From Novosphingobium chloroacetimidivorans (GTDB taxonomy: Bacteria > Pseudomonadota > Alphaproteobacteria > Sphingomonadales > Sphingomonadaceae): a stretch of DNA of 64,000 nt. The stretch spans positions 62,001-126,000 of the forward strand of contig NZ_JACHLR010000013.1 of the NCBI RefSeq assembly GCF_014204535.1, given 5' to 3'. Under the pieces are notes generated by a model. It saw only the letters and a list, made by a program, of their open reading frames with translations. It searched no databases and was not told where the DNA came from. This document shows positions 10,257 to 17,036 of this stretch, piece after piece (the first letter of the stretch is position 1; every line of letters begins with the position of its first letter). The position numbers and the translations under genes were made by a program.

Positions 10257-12059
10257 TCAGCCTTCGACCAGGCTCGCAAGATCGAGCCAGCGCTCCTCGG
10301 CCGCATCCTTACCCGCGCGCGCCTTGGCGATCGCCTCCGTCAGCGCGGCGAACTTGGCCGGATCGCGCGTGTAGAGGGCTGGATCGGCCATCGCCGCCTC
10401 GTCGCGCGCGATCGCGGCGTCCAGCTCCTCGATCCGCTTGGGCAGCAGCTCGTAGTCGCGCTGGTCCTTGTACGAGAGCTTCACCTTGCTCGGAGGCGGC
10501 GGAGCAGCTGGAGCCACGGCCTCCTCTTTCGCCTTCGCCGCCTTGCCCGGAGCCGTGCGCTGGCGCCGCTTGGCTTCCCAATCCGCATAGCCACCGGCGA
10601 TCACGTCTACATGGCCCGAGCCATCCAAGCCCAGCGTCACCGTCACCGTCCGGTCGAGGAAATCGCGGTCGTGGCTGACGATCAGGACGGTGCCGTCGTA
10701 GTCGGCGATCACCTCCTGCAGCAGGTCGAGGGTTTCGAGGTCCAGGTCGTTGGTCGGCTCGTCAAGCACCAGCAGGTTCGACAGCCGCGCGAACTCGCGG
10801 GCGAGCAGCAGGCGCGAGCGCTCGCCGCCGGAGAGCGTGCCGACTTTCGCCTCGACCATGTTCGGATCGAAAAGGAATTCCTTTAGATATCCCTGGATAT
10901 GCTTGCGGACGCCCCGCACGTCGATCCAGTCGCCACCTTCGGCCACGACTTCACGGATCGTCTTCTCCGGCGACATGCGGCTGCGCTGCTGGTCGATGAT
11001 CGTGGCCTGCAGCGTGTTGGCGAGCACGACCTTGCCCTCGTCCGGTTGCAGTTCGCCGGTCAGGATCTTGAGCAGCGTCGTCTTGCCCGAGCCGTTCGCG
11101 CCGACCAGACCGATGCGATCGCGACGCTGCACGCGCAAGTTGAAGTCCTTGATGATCGTGCGGGTGCCGCCGTCCGCCTTCTCGAAGCGCTTGGTAACGT
11201 GTTCGGCGACGATCACCGACTTGCTCTTGGCGTCGTCGGAGCCGATGGCGAGCTTGGCGGCGCCTTGCGGCCCCATCATCTGGGCGCGCGCGGCGCGCAT
11301 CTCCCAAAGCTTGGCGAGCCGGCCCTGGTTGCGCTTGCGCCGGGCGGTGACCCCGCGTTCCAGCCAATGCGCCTCGATCTTGAGCTTGGCGTCCATCTTC
11401 TCGGCGGCGCGCGCTTCCTCGGCGTAGACTTGCTCTTCCCAGGCATCGTAGCCGCCGAAGCCCACGTCCTTGCGCCGCAGCGATCCGCGATCCAGCCAGA
11501 ACGTCGAGCGAGTCAGGCGGGTGAGGAAGGTCCGGTCGTGGCTGATGACCACGAAGGCGCCGCTGTAGCGCTGCAGCCAGCTTTCCAGCCACTCGATGGC
11601 GGCAAGGTCCAGGTGGTTGGTCGGCTCGTCCAGAAGAAGGAGGTCCGGCTCCGATGCCAGCGCGCGGCAGAGAGCGGCGCGGCGCCGCTCACCGCCAGAG
11701 GCGCTGTCGGCGGTGCGGGAGAGGTCGATGCCCAGCTGGTCGGCGATCGCTTCCACTTCATGGCGCGGCGGTGCATCCTCGCCAGAGATCGCGAAGTCGA
11801 GCAAGGTGTCGTATCCGGTGAAGAACGGATCCTGTTCCAGCGTGACGATGCGCGTGCCGGGCTGCACCGAGCGAGTGCCCTTGTCCGCCTCCACCTGGCC
11901 CGAGATCAGCTTGAGCAGGGTGGTCTTGCCCGCACCGTTGCGGCCGATGAGCGCCAGCCGGTCGCGTGCGCCGATGGCGAGGTCGAGATCCTTGAACAGC
12001 CAGCCGGACCCCTGGATCAAACCCAGGCCTTCCCAGCTCAATATCGGTGCAGTTGCCAT
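10257..12059 (-). CDS. uup: ABC-F family ATPase, Uup type
   Basis: A 600-residue soluble protein with two fused ABC ATPase domains and no membrane segments, as in ABC-F ribosome-associated factors. Walker A motifs are GRNGAGKTT (about residue 38) and GANGSGKTT (about residue 318). Signatures are SASGGERRRAALCRAL and LSGGERSRLLLAREF, with LLLDEPTNHLD and LVLDEPTNDLD as Walker B. The C-terminal 70 residues starting KLSYKDQRDYELLPKRIEEL form the coiled-coil domain typical of Uup rather than EttA or YheS. The open frame extends to 12119, but ATG 12059 begins the conserved ATPase. Uup is linked to translation under stress and transposon excision in E. coli; the role here is inferred. Confidence 0.9.
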   Translation of the reverse strand: MATAPILSWEGLGLIQGSGWLFKDLDLAIGARDRLALIGRNGAGKTTLLKLISGQVEADKGTRSVQPGTRIVTLEQDPFFTGYDTLLDFAISGEDAPPRHEVEAIADQLGIDLSRTADSASGGERRRAALCRALASEPDLLLLDEPTNHLDLAAIEWLESWLQRYSGAFVVISHDRTFLTRLTRSTFWLDRGSLRRKDVGFGGYDAWEEQVYAEEARAAEKMDAKLKIEAHWLERGVTARRKRNQGRLAKLWEMRAARAQMMGPQGAAKLAIGSDDAKSKSVIVAEHVTKRFEKADGGTRTIIKDFNLRVQRRDRIGLVGANGSGKTTLLKILTGELQPDEGKVVLANTLQATIIDQQRSRMSPEKTIREVVAEGGDWIDVRGVRKHIQGYLKEFLFDPNMVEAKVGTLSGGERSRLLLAREFARLSNLLVLDEPTNDLDLETLDLLQEVIADYDGTVLIVSHDRDFLDRTVTVTLGLDGSGHVDVIAGGYADWEAKRRQRTAPGKAAKAKEEAVAPAAPPPPSKVKLSYKDQRDYELLPKRIEELDAAIARDEAAMADPALYTRDPAKFAALTEAIAKARAGKDAAEERWLDLASLVEG

Positions 12060-12182
12060 GTCGTGCGCCCTACAGGGGCATGCCTGATGCTGGCAAGCGC
12101 TGTGGCGCACATGCCACATGGCGCCACTTTCCGGCCGTATTCACGGGATGTTCAAGGGGTTGCCGTGATAAGCCGGCTCGTG

Positions 12183-12491
12183 ATGACCCATCAGCTAATC
12201 TCGCGAGCCGTTGCTCTTTCCCTTTGTCTGGTCGGTGTCGGGGCAGTGCCCGCCTCTGCCGACCAGGTCAGCGAACAGGGCCAATTGCGCAAGGAGCGCC
12301 GAGCCGGCACCGTGCGCTCCACCCGCGAGATCGAGCAGATCGTGCTCCCGCAGATGTCGGGGATGCAGTATCTCGGTCCGGAATACGATGCAGCTGCAAT
12401 GGCTTATAGGCTTAAGTTCATCCATGGTGGTAAAGTCGTGTTCGTCGACGTCGACGCCCGCACGGGTCGGATCATCAGCCGCAGTCGATAG
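12183..12491 (+). CDS. Exported PepSY-domain protein
   Basis: A 102-residue protein with N-terminal signal peptide (LISRAVALSLCLVGVGAVPASA). The C-terminal PepSY-like module is AAMAYRLKFIHGGKVVFVDVDARTGRIISRSR. PepSY domains are periplasmic and often encoded next to two-component systems, which fits here: the response regulator and kinase genes follow within 120 bases on the same strand. A GTG codon directly precedes ATG 12183, and the start choice rests on the signal peptide rather than a strong ribosome site. It could modulate the kinase sensor domain, but that is inference from position only. Confidence 0.8.
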   Translation: MTHQLISRAVALSLCLVGVGAVPASADQVSEQGQLRKERRAGTVRSTREIEQIVLPQMSGMQYLGPEYDAAAMAYRLKFIHGGKVVFVDVDARTGRIISRSR

Positions 12492-12607
12492 GGTTTCCAG
12501 CTGCGGGGCGGATTACGGGTGCCACACAAGGAGACGGAACCGTGGGCTTCCTTGACCATTCTGCGCATTCGGCCCATTTCAGCCCGGTACCTGAGGGAGA
12601 GACCGAT

Positions 12608-13285
12608 TTGCGCATCCTGATCGTCGAGGATGAACCCACGCTCGGCAACCAGCTGAAGAACACGCTGGAGCAGAACGGCTATGCCGTCGATCTGTCCACC
12701 GATGGCGAGGACGGCCACTTCATGGGGTCGACCGAGGAATACGACGCGGTGATCCTCGATCTCGGCCTGCCCGAGATCGACGGCCTCACCGTGCTCGGCA
12801 TGTGGCGCAAGGAAGGTCGCAACTTTCCGGTGCTGGTCCTGACCGCGCGTGACAGCTGGTCCGACAAGGTGGCGGGGCTGGACGCCGGCGCCGACGACTA
12901 CCTCGCCAAGCCGTTCCAGACCGAAGAGTTGATCGCCCGCCTGCGCGCGCTGATCCGCCGCGCCTCGGGCAACACCTCGAGCGAGCTGACCGCCGGGCCG
13001 GTGCGGCTCGACACGCGCTCGGGCCGTGTGACGCTCGCTGGAGAGCCGGTGAAGATGACCGCGCAGGAGTACAAGCTGCTGGCTTACCTGATGCACCACA
13101 AGGGCAAGGTGGTCAGCCGCACCGAACTGATCGAGCACATTTACGATCAGGATTTCGACCGCGATTCCAATACGATCGAGGTCTTTGTTACGCGCATCCG
13201 CAAGAAGCTGGGTGCCGATGTGATCACCACCATCCGTGGCCTCGGCTACAGCCTCGACGACCCCGCAGATCAGCCGCGAGGTTGA
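12608..13285 (+). CDS. OmpR/PhoP-type response regulator
   Basis: A 225-residue two-component regulator. The receiver domain begins RILIVEDEPTLGNQLK, with the phospho-acceptor Asp in VILDLGLPEIDGL, the Thr/Ala switch in VLVLTARD and the conserved Lys in DYLAKPF. The C-terminal winged helix includes MTAQEYKLLAYLMHHKGKVVSRTELIEHIY and the recognition region NTIEVFVTRIRKKLG. Two starts compete: TTG 12608 with GAGGGAGAG 8 bases upstream, giving the canonical PhoP-like N-terminus, and GTG 12542 with AAGGAG, which would add 22 residues unlike the family. TTG is preferred. The kinase gene overlaps its 3' end. Confidence 0.92.
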   Translation: MRILIVEDEPTLGNQLKNTLEQNGYAVDLSTDGEDGHFMGSTEEYDAVILDLGLPEIDGLTVLGMWRKEGRNFPVLVLTARDSWSDKVAGLDAGADDYLAKPFQTEELIARLRALIRRASGNTSSELTAGPVRLDTRSGRVTLAGEPVKMTAQEYKLLAYLMHHKGKVVSRTELIEHIYDQDFDRDSNTIEVFVTRIRKKLGADVITTIRGLGYSLDDPADQPRG

Positions 13286-14684
13286 TACGGACCAGCTGGC
13301 GACCGTAGCGACGGACGCACAGCCGCGTCGGCGTCGCCCGCGCGGCACGGGCTCGCTTGCCCGGCGCATGATGCTGATCGCAGCCGGCTGGATCTCGTTG
13401 CTGCTGCTGATCGGCGGCGTTTTCCTCGACCGAACACTGACCTCGCAGGTGACGCGCAGCTTCGACGAGCAGCTCGGCTACATGCTGACCGGCATGATCG
13501 GCTCGGCGGAGATCGGGCCGGACGGCGAGGTGTTCTTCAACCGGCCGCTTGGAGACCAGCGGTTCCTGGAGCCCAACAGCGGCCTCTACTGGCAGATCCG
13601 CGGCAAGGGACACGAGGACTTTCCCTCCCGATCCCTGTGGGACCGGAGCCTGCAAGTGCCCGAAAAGCACTTCGACACGCAGCCGCATACCTACGACAGC
13701 AACCAGTTCGCGGGCGAACCGCTGCGGGTCATGGAACGCTCGATCATCCTGCCGGGCAGCCGGACCGAGTGGATGTTCACCGTCGCCGCCAGTCGCGAGC
13801 AGTTGAACGAGCAGATCAAGTCGATCCGCTCGATCCTGTTCTACAGCTTCCTGGGGCTTGGCCTGGGGCTGCTCGCCATGGCGGGCATCCAGACCTGGTA
13901 TGGCCTGTTCCCGCTGCGCCACGTGCGCCGGGCCATTCGCCGGCTGCGGACCACCGGTGCTTCGAAGGTGACCGAGCCGCTTCCACACGAGGTGCAGCCT
14001 CTGGTCGAGGAGTTGAACGCCCTGCTCGAGCACACCGACCGCCAGGCAGAGGAGGCCCGCACGCACGCGGGTAACCTTGCCCATGCGCTCAAGACGCCGC
14101 TGACGGTGGTGATGAACGCCGCCACGGCACGCGCGCCGGACCTGGGAGATACGGTGATCCGCGAGGCCGGGGTAATGCGGCGCCAGGTCGATCACCACCT
14201 CGCGCGGGCAAGGGCGGTCGGCCGTCGCGCAGCCGGCCTGTCACGCGCCGGCGTGTGGCCGAGCCTGGAGGCGGTGCTTCGGGCCGTCGAACGCCTCTAC
14301 GGTGCGACGCGGTTCGATCTCGCCGGGAATCGCGATGCCATGGTCGCGCTGGAGCGGCAGGATCTGGAGGAACTGCTCGGCAACGTGATCGAGAACGCGG
14401 CCAAGTACGGCGGTGGCAGCGTCTTCGTCACCGTCGACGAGACCAAGGACCCGCGCTGGTGCGAGATCTGGATCGAGGACGACGGCCTCGGCATCCCCGA
14501 GGCCGAGCGCACGCGCATCTTCGACCGCGGAGCCAGACTGGATACAGGCAAGCCGGGGACAGGGCTCGGCCTGGCGATCGTGCGCGATGTGGCGGAGATC
14601 TACGGCGGCAGTGTCGAGCTGGACGAAAGCGAGGATCTTGGCGGGCTGCTGGTGAAGCTCAAGCTGCCGAGGGCGGTGGGGTGA
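13236..14684 (+). CDS. Membrane sensor histidine kinase, PhoQ-like
   Basis: About 482 residues. An Arg-rich cytoplasmic N-terminus precedes membrane helix 1 (MMLIAAGWISLLLLIGGVFL), a periplasmic sensor of about 120 residues, membrane helix 2 (ILFYSFLGLGLGLLAMAGIQ), then the H-box LAHALKTPLTVVMNA, the N-box NVIENAAKYGG and G-boxes DDGLGIP and GTGLGLAIV. The AHALKTPL phosphorylation site resembles PhoQ-type kinases. It pairs with the preceding regulator. GTG 13236 gives a 50-base overlap with the regulator gene; the next in-frame start, the ATG pair at helix 1 near 13368, would remove the Arg-rich head. The stimulus is unknown; PhoQ-like cation or envelope sensing is only a suggestion. Confidence 0.88.
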   Translation: MASATASTTPQISREVDTDQLATVATDAQPRRRRPRGTGSLARRMMLIAAGWISLLLLIGGVFLDRTLTSQVTRSFDEQLGYMLTGMIGSAEIGPDGEVFFNRPLGDQRFLEPNSGLYWQIRGKGHEDFPSRSLWDRSLQVPEKHFDTQPHTYDSNQFAGEPLRVMERSIILPGSRTEWMFTVAASREQLNEQIKSIRSILFYSFLGLGLGLLAMAGIQTWYGLFPLRHVRRAIRRLRTTGASKVTEPLPHEVQPLVEELNALLEHTDRQAEEARTHAGNLAHALKTPLTVVMNAATARAPDLGDTVIREAGVMRRQVDHHLARARAVGRRAAGLSRAGVWPSLEAVLRAVERLYGATRFDLAGNRDAMVALERQDLEELLGNVIENAAKYGGGSVFVTVDETKDPRWCEIWIEDDGLGIPEAERTRIFDRGARLDTGKPGTGLGLAIVRDVAEIYGGSVELDESEDLGGLLVKLKLPRAVG

Positions 14685-14763
14685 GTTGGTCAGTGGGTGC
14701 TGATCTTAATGCAACGAAATTACCTCAGCTGCAGCCTTACCGAATTCAACTCTGCTGCATCCT

Positions 14764-14858
14764 CCTCGTCGCCCCCGCGAAGGCGGGGGCCCCGCTATCT
14801 TCAACGAGTTAGTGCCTGACGCAAGAAGCGGGGCCCCCGCCTTCGCGGGGACGACGAG
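14764..14858. repeat. Dispersed palindromic repeat, GC-rich family A
   Basis: Inverted arms (left 14764-14796, right 14827-14858) carrying GTCGCCCCCGCGAAGGCGGG and its complement, nearly identical to those at 2741-2824. It lies between the kinase gene and the convergent chorismate mutase gene and could fold into a terminator-like stem. Nothing else is seen in 14685-14937. Confidence 0.8.
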
Positions 14859-14937
14859 GGATGTGCGTTAAAAATGGACGCCCGAGAAGAAGCCGAGCAG
14901 TCCCGCAGTCGGCTGAAACCCAAAACGGTTTACAAAA

Positions 14938-15264
14938 TCACGCCTCAGCCTTGGCCTGCTCATGATGGCGGATCACCTCGTCGATGATGAACCGCAGGAA
15001 CTTCTCGCCGAAGTCCGGATCGAGTTGTGCTTCCTCCGCCAGCTTGCGCAGCCGCGCGATCTGGCGCTCCTCACGGCTCGGATCGGAGGCGGGCAGCTGC
15101 GTCCTGGCCTTGTACGCCCCGACTGCCTGGGTGATGCGAAAGCGCTCCGCCAGCATGTGGATCAGCGCCGCGTCGATGTTGTCGATGCTGGCGCGATAGC
15201 CGGCGAGCACCGGATCGGGGCCGGTCTGCAGGGCGGGTTCGGGGCTGGACACGGGCTCGCTCAT
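14938..15264 (-). CDS. Chorismate mutase, AroQ type
   Basis: A 108-residue all-helical chorismate mutase converting chorismate to prephenate for Phe/Tyr synthesis. The core reads YRASIDNIDAALIHMLAERF with the catalytic-helix residues RFRITQAVGAYKA, then DPSREERQIARLRKLAEEA and FLRFIIDEVIRHHE, the usual AroQ arrangement. It is a stand-alone domain without prephenate dehydratase or dehydrogenase. The frame stays open far upstream, antisense to the polyprenyl synthase gene, but ATG 15264 yields the compact family length. It is divergent from that gene, with about 90 bases of shared upstream region. Confidence 0.9.
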   Translation of the reverse strand: MSEPVSSPEPALQTGPDPVLAGYRASIDNIDAALIHMLAERFRITQAVGAYKARTQLPASDPSREERQIARLRKLAEEAQLDPDFGEKFLRFIIDEVIRHHEQAKAEA

Positions 15265-15354
15265 GGCGCGAGCCGCTAGCATGGTCGCACGTGCAATTCC
15301 ACTGGCGGCTTTCGCGCTTGCCATGCAGCCCCGCAGCCTCCATGTCGCACCGCA

Positions 15355-16371
15355 ATGAGCGCTGAAGTCGTACCGCTGCGCACGCGCGGAGCCGAACCCT
15401 CGCTGTCGCCCATGCTCGCGCTGACCGCGCAAGGCATGAACAGCGTCAATGCCGTGATCCTCGACCGGATGCAGAGCGAGGTGCCGTTGATTCCGGCACT
15501 TGCTGGGCACCTGATCTCGGGCGGCGGCAAGCGGCTGCGTCCGATGCTGACCGTCGCCGGCGCGGAGCTGTGCGGCTATCAGGGCACGCGCCACCACAAG
15601 CTCGCCGCAGCGGTGGAGTTCATCCACACCGCGACGCTGTTGCACGACGACGTGGTCGACGGTTCCGATCTGCGACGCGGCAAGGCCGCCGCCAACATCG
15701 TCTTCGGTAACCCGGCGACGGTGCTGGTAGGGGATTTCCTGTTCACCCGCTCGTTCGAGCTGATGGTAGAGGATGGCAGCCTCAAGGTCCTCAAGATCCT
15801 GTCCAAGGCGGCATCCGTGATCGCCGAGGGCGAGGTCGACCAGCTCGTCGCCCAGCGCCATGTCGAAACCAGTGAAGAGCGCTACCTTTCGATCATCGGA
15901 TCGAAAACGGCGGCATTGTTCGCCGCTGCGACCCGCATCGCCGCCGTGGTCGCGGAGAAGAGCGAGGCCGAGGAGAAGGCGCTCGACGCCTACGGCCGGA
16001 ACCTGGGCATCGCGTTCCAGCTGGTCGACGACGCGATCGACTACGACTCGCATGCGGAGGAAAGCGGCAAGAGCAAGGGCGACGATTTCCGCGAGGGCAA
16101 GATGACCCTGCCGGTGATCCTCGCCTATGCGCGCGGCGATGCCGAGGAACGCAAGTTCTGGCAGGACGCGATCGCCGGTTTCCGTACCGAGGACGAGGAT
16201 CTCGCCCACGCCGTCATGCTGATCAACCGCCACGACTGCGTCGAGGCCACCCGCGAACGCGCCCGCCACTTCGCCCAGCGCGCCATCGACGCGATCGCCG
16301 GCTTCCCGGCGGGGGCGGCCCGCGATGCGATGGCCCAGGCGGCGCTGTTCGCTGTAGCGCGGCGGTATTGA
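15355..16371 (+). CDS. Polyprenyl diphosphate synthase (octaprenyl/decaprenyl type)
   Basis: A 338-residue trans-prenyltransferase making the long isoprenoid tail, probably of ubiquinone. First aspartate-rich motif LLHDDVVDGSDLRRG (about residues 97-111), preceded by GGGKRLRPMLTVAGAELCG, and second motif FQLVDDAIDYDSHAEESGKSKGDDFREGKMTLPVILAY further on; GKSKGDD followed by EGKMTLP is typical. The overall sequence matches IspB/DdsA long-chain synthases rather than farnesyl synthase. ATG 15355 is the start of the frame. Chain length cannot be determined from motifs alone; sphingomonads usually make Q-10. Confidence 0.92.
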   Translation: MSAEVVPLRTRGAEPSLSPMLALTAQGMNSVNAVILDRMQSEVPLIPALAGHLISGGGKRLRPMLTVAGAELCGYQGTRHHKLAAAVEFIHTATLLHDDVVDGSDLRRGKAAANIVFGNPATVLVGDFLFTRSFELMVEDGSLKVLKILSKAASVIAEGEVDQLVAQRHVETSEERYLSIIGSKTAALFAAATRIAAVVAEKSEAEEKALDAYGRNLGIAFQLVDDAIDYDSHAEESGKSKGDDFREGKMTLPVILAYARGDAEERKFWQDAIAGFRTEDEDLAHAVMLINRHDCVEATRERARHFAQRAIDAIAGFPAGAARDAMAQAALFAVARRY

Positions 16372-16427
16372 CGCGATTGGTGTGGAGTGGCCGCCAGCTC
16401 GGTATCACGAGGATGTGGCCACGCCTC

Positions 16428-16557
16428 GTCACCCTGAATGTGTTTCAGGGTCCATCAAGCGCCGATACTTGTCCGCGAGAGGTGCTGCTGGGCCGGCAAT
16501 TCAGTCCGACAAGGCTCTGAGCGTGTTGCGCCATGGACCCTGAAGCAAATTCAGGAT
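16428..16557. repeat. Long-range inverted repeat, CACCCTGAA family
   Basis: Left arm 16428-16455 (GTCACCCTGAATGTGTTTCA onward) and right arm 16533-16556 (ATGGACCCTGAAGCAAATTC onward) are imperfect complements, 77 bases apart. Each contains its own CCTGAA/TTCAGG palindrome. This is a REP pair between the polyprenyl synthase gene and the convergent acidic-protein gene; no coding potential is seen in 16372-16615. Confidence 0.65.
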
Positions 16558-16615
16558 TTATGTCGAAATCAGGAATGCTTGGGGTTTGCAGGCCGTATGT
16601 AGCTTGCGCCCACAC

Positions 16616-16643
16616 AAAAAAGGGAGCGGCCGTGACCGCTCCC
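16616..16643 (-). terminator. Intrinsic terminator of the acidic-protein gene
   Basis: Reading the minus strand: stem GGGAGCGG/CCGCTCCC (16636-16643 with 16622-16629), six-base loop, then six T residues (16616-16621). It is 29 bases past the stop codon at 16673 and is the cleanest rho-independent terminator in the window. Confidence 0.85.
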
Positions 16644-16672
16644 CCTTCGAACTCAAGCCTGAACCGTCGGGC

Positions 16673-16882
16673 TCAGTTCTCTTCCTCTTCTTCGTCCTCG
16701 TCGACTTCCAGCGCCTCTTCCTCGTCGCTGTCCAGCGCCTCGTCGATGGCCTCGGAGATGAGATCGAGTGCATCGTAGTCGGCGGTGTACTCGGTCGTAT
16801 CCCCGTTCGCATCCTCGATGGTGATCCGGTAATCCTCGCCCTTTCGGACGATGTTGAATGTCGCAAGTTCCTTGATCGCCAT
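16673..16882 (-). CDS. Small highly acidic protein of unknown function
   Basis: A 69-residue protein in two parts: a beta-rich head (MAIKELATFNIVRKGEDYRI followed by EDANGDTTEYTADYDALDLI) and a C-terminal tail almost entirely Asp/Glu (SDEEEALEVDEDEEEEEN). It has a good ribosome site (GGAGAG) 8 bases before ATG 16882 and its own strong terminator, so it is clearly a monocistronic gene. I recognise it as conserved in sphingomonads but know no function. The acidic tail could mimic nucleic acid or bind a basic partner, which is inference only. Confidence 0.8.
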   Translation of the reverse strand: MAIKELATFNIVRKGEDYRITIEDANGDTTEYTADYDALDLISEAIDEALDSDEEEALEVDEDEEEEEN

Positions 16883-17036
16883 GCCTGCTCTCCGTGATGG
16901 GCCGTCCGGGAGCGTGAACCGTGGCGGGCGCGATTGGTTGCAGGCGAGTGCGACCAAATCGATGAAAGATCGCGGGCGGTCACGATCGCTCGCGTGGACC
17001 TTGGCCGGGCCAGTGTCCTTGTACTAGAGCCGCGGC

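Noticed and set aside
10899..12182. Long plus-strand extension of the PepSY frame over the ABC-F gene
   Set aside because: It is antisense to uup; only the part from ATG 12183 has a signal peptide and PepSY character.
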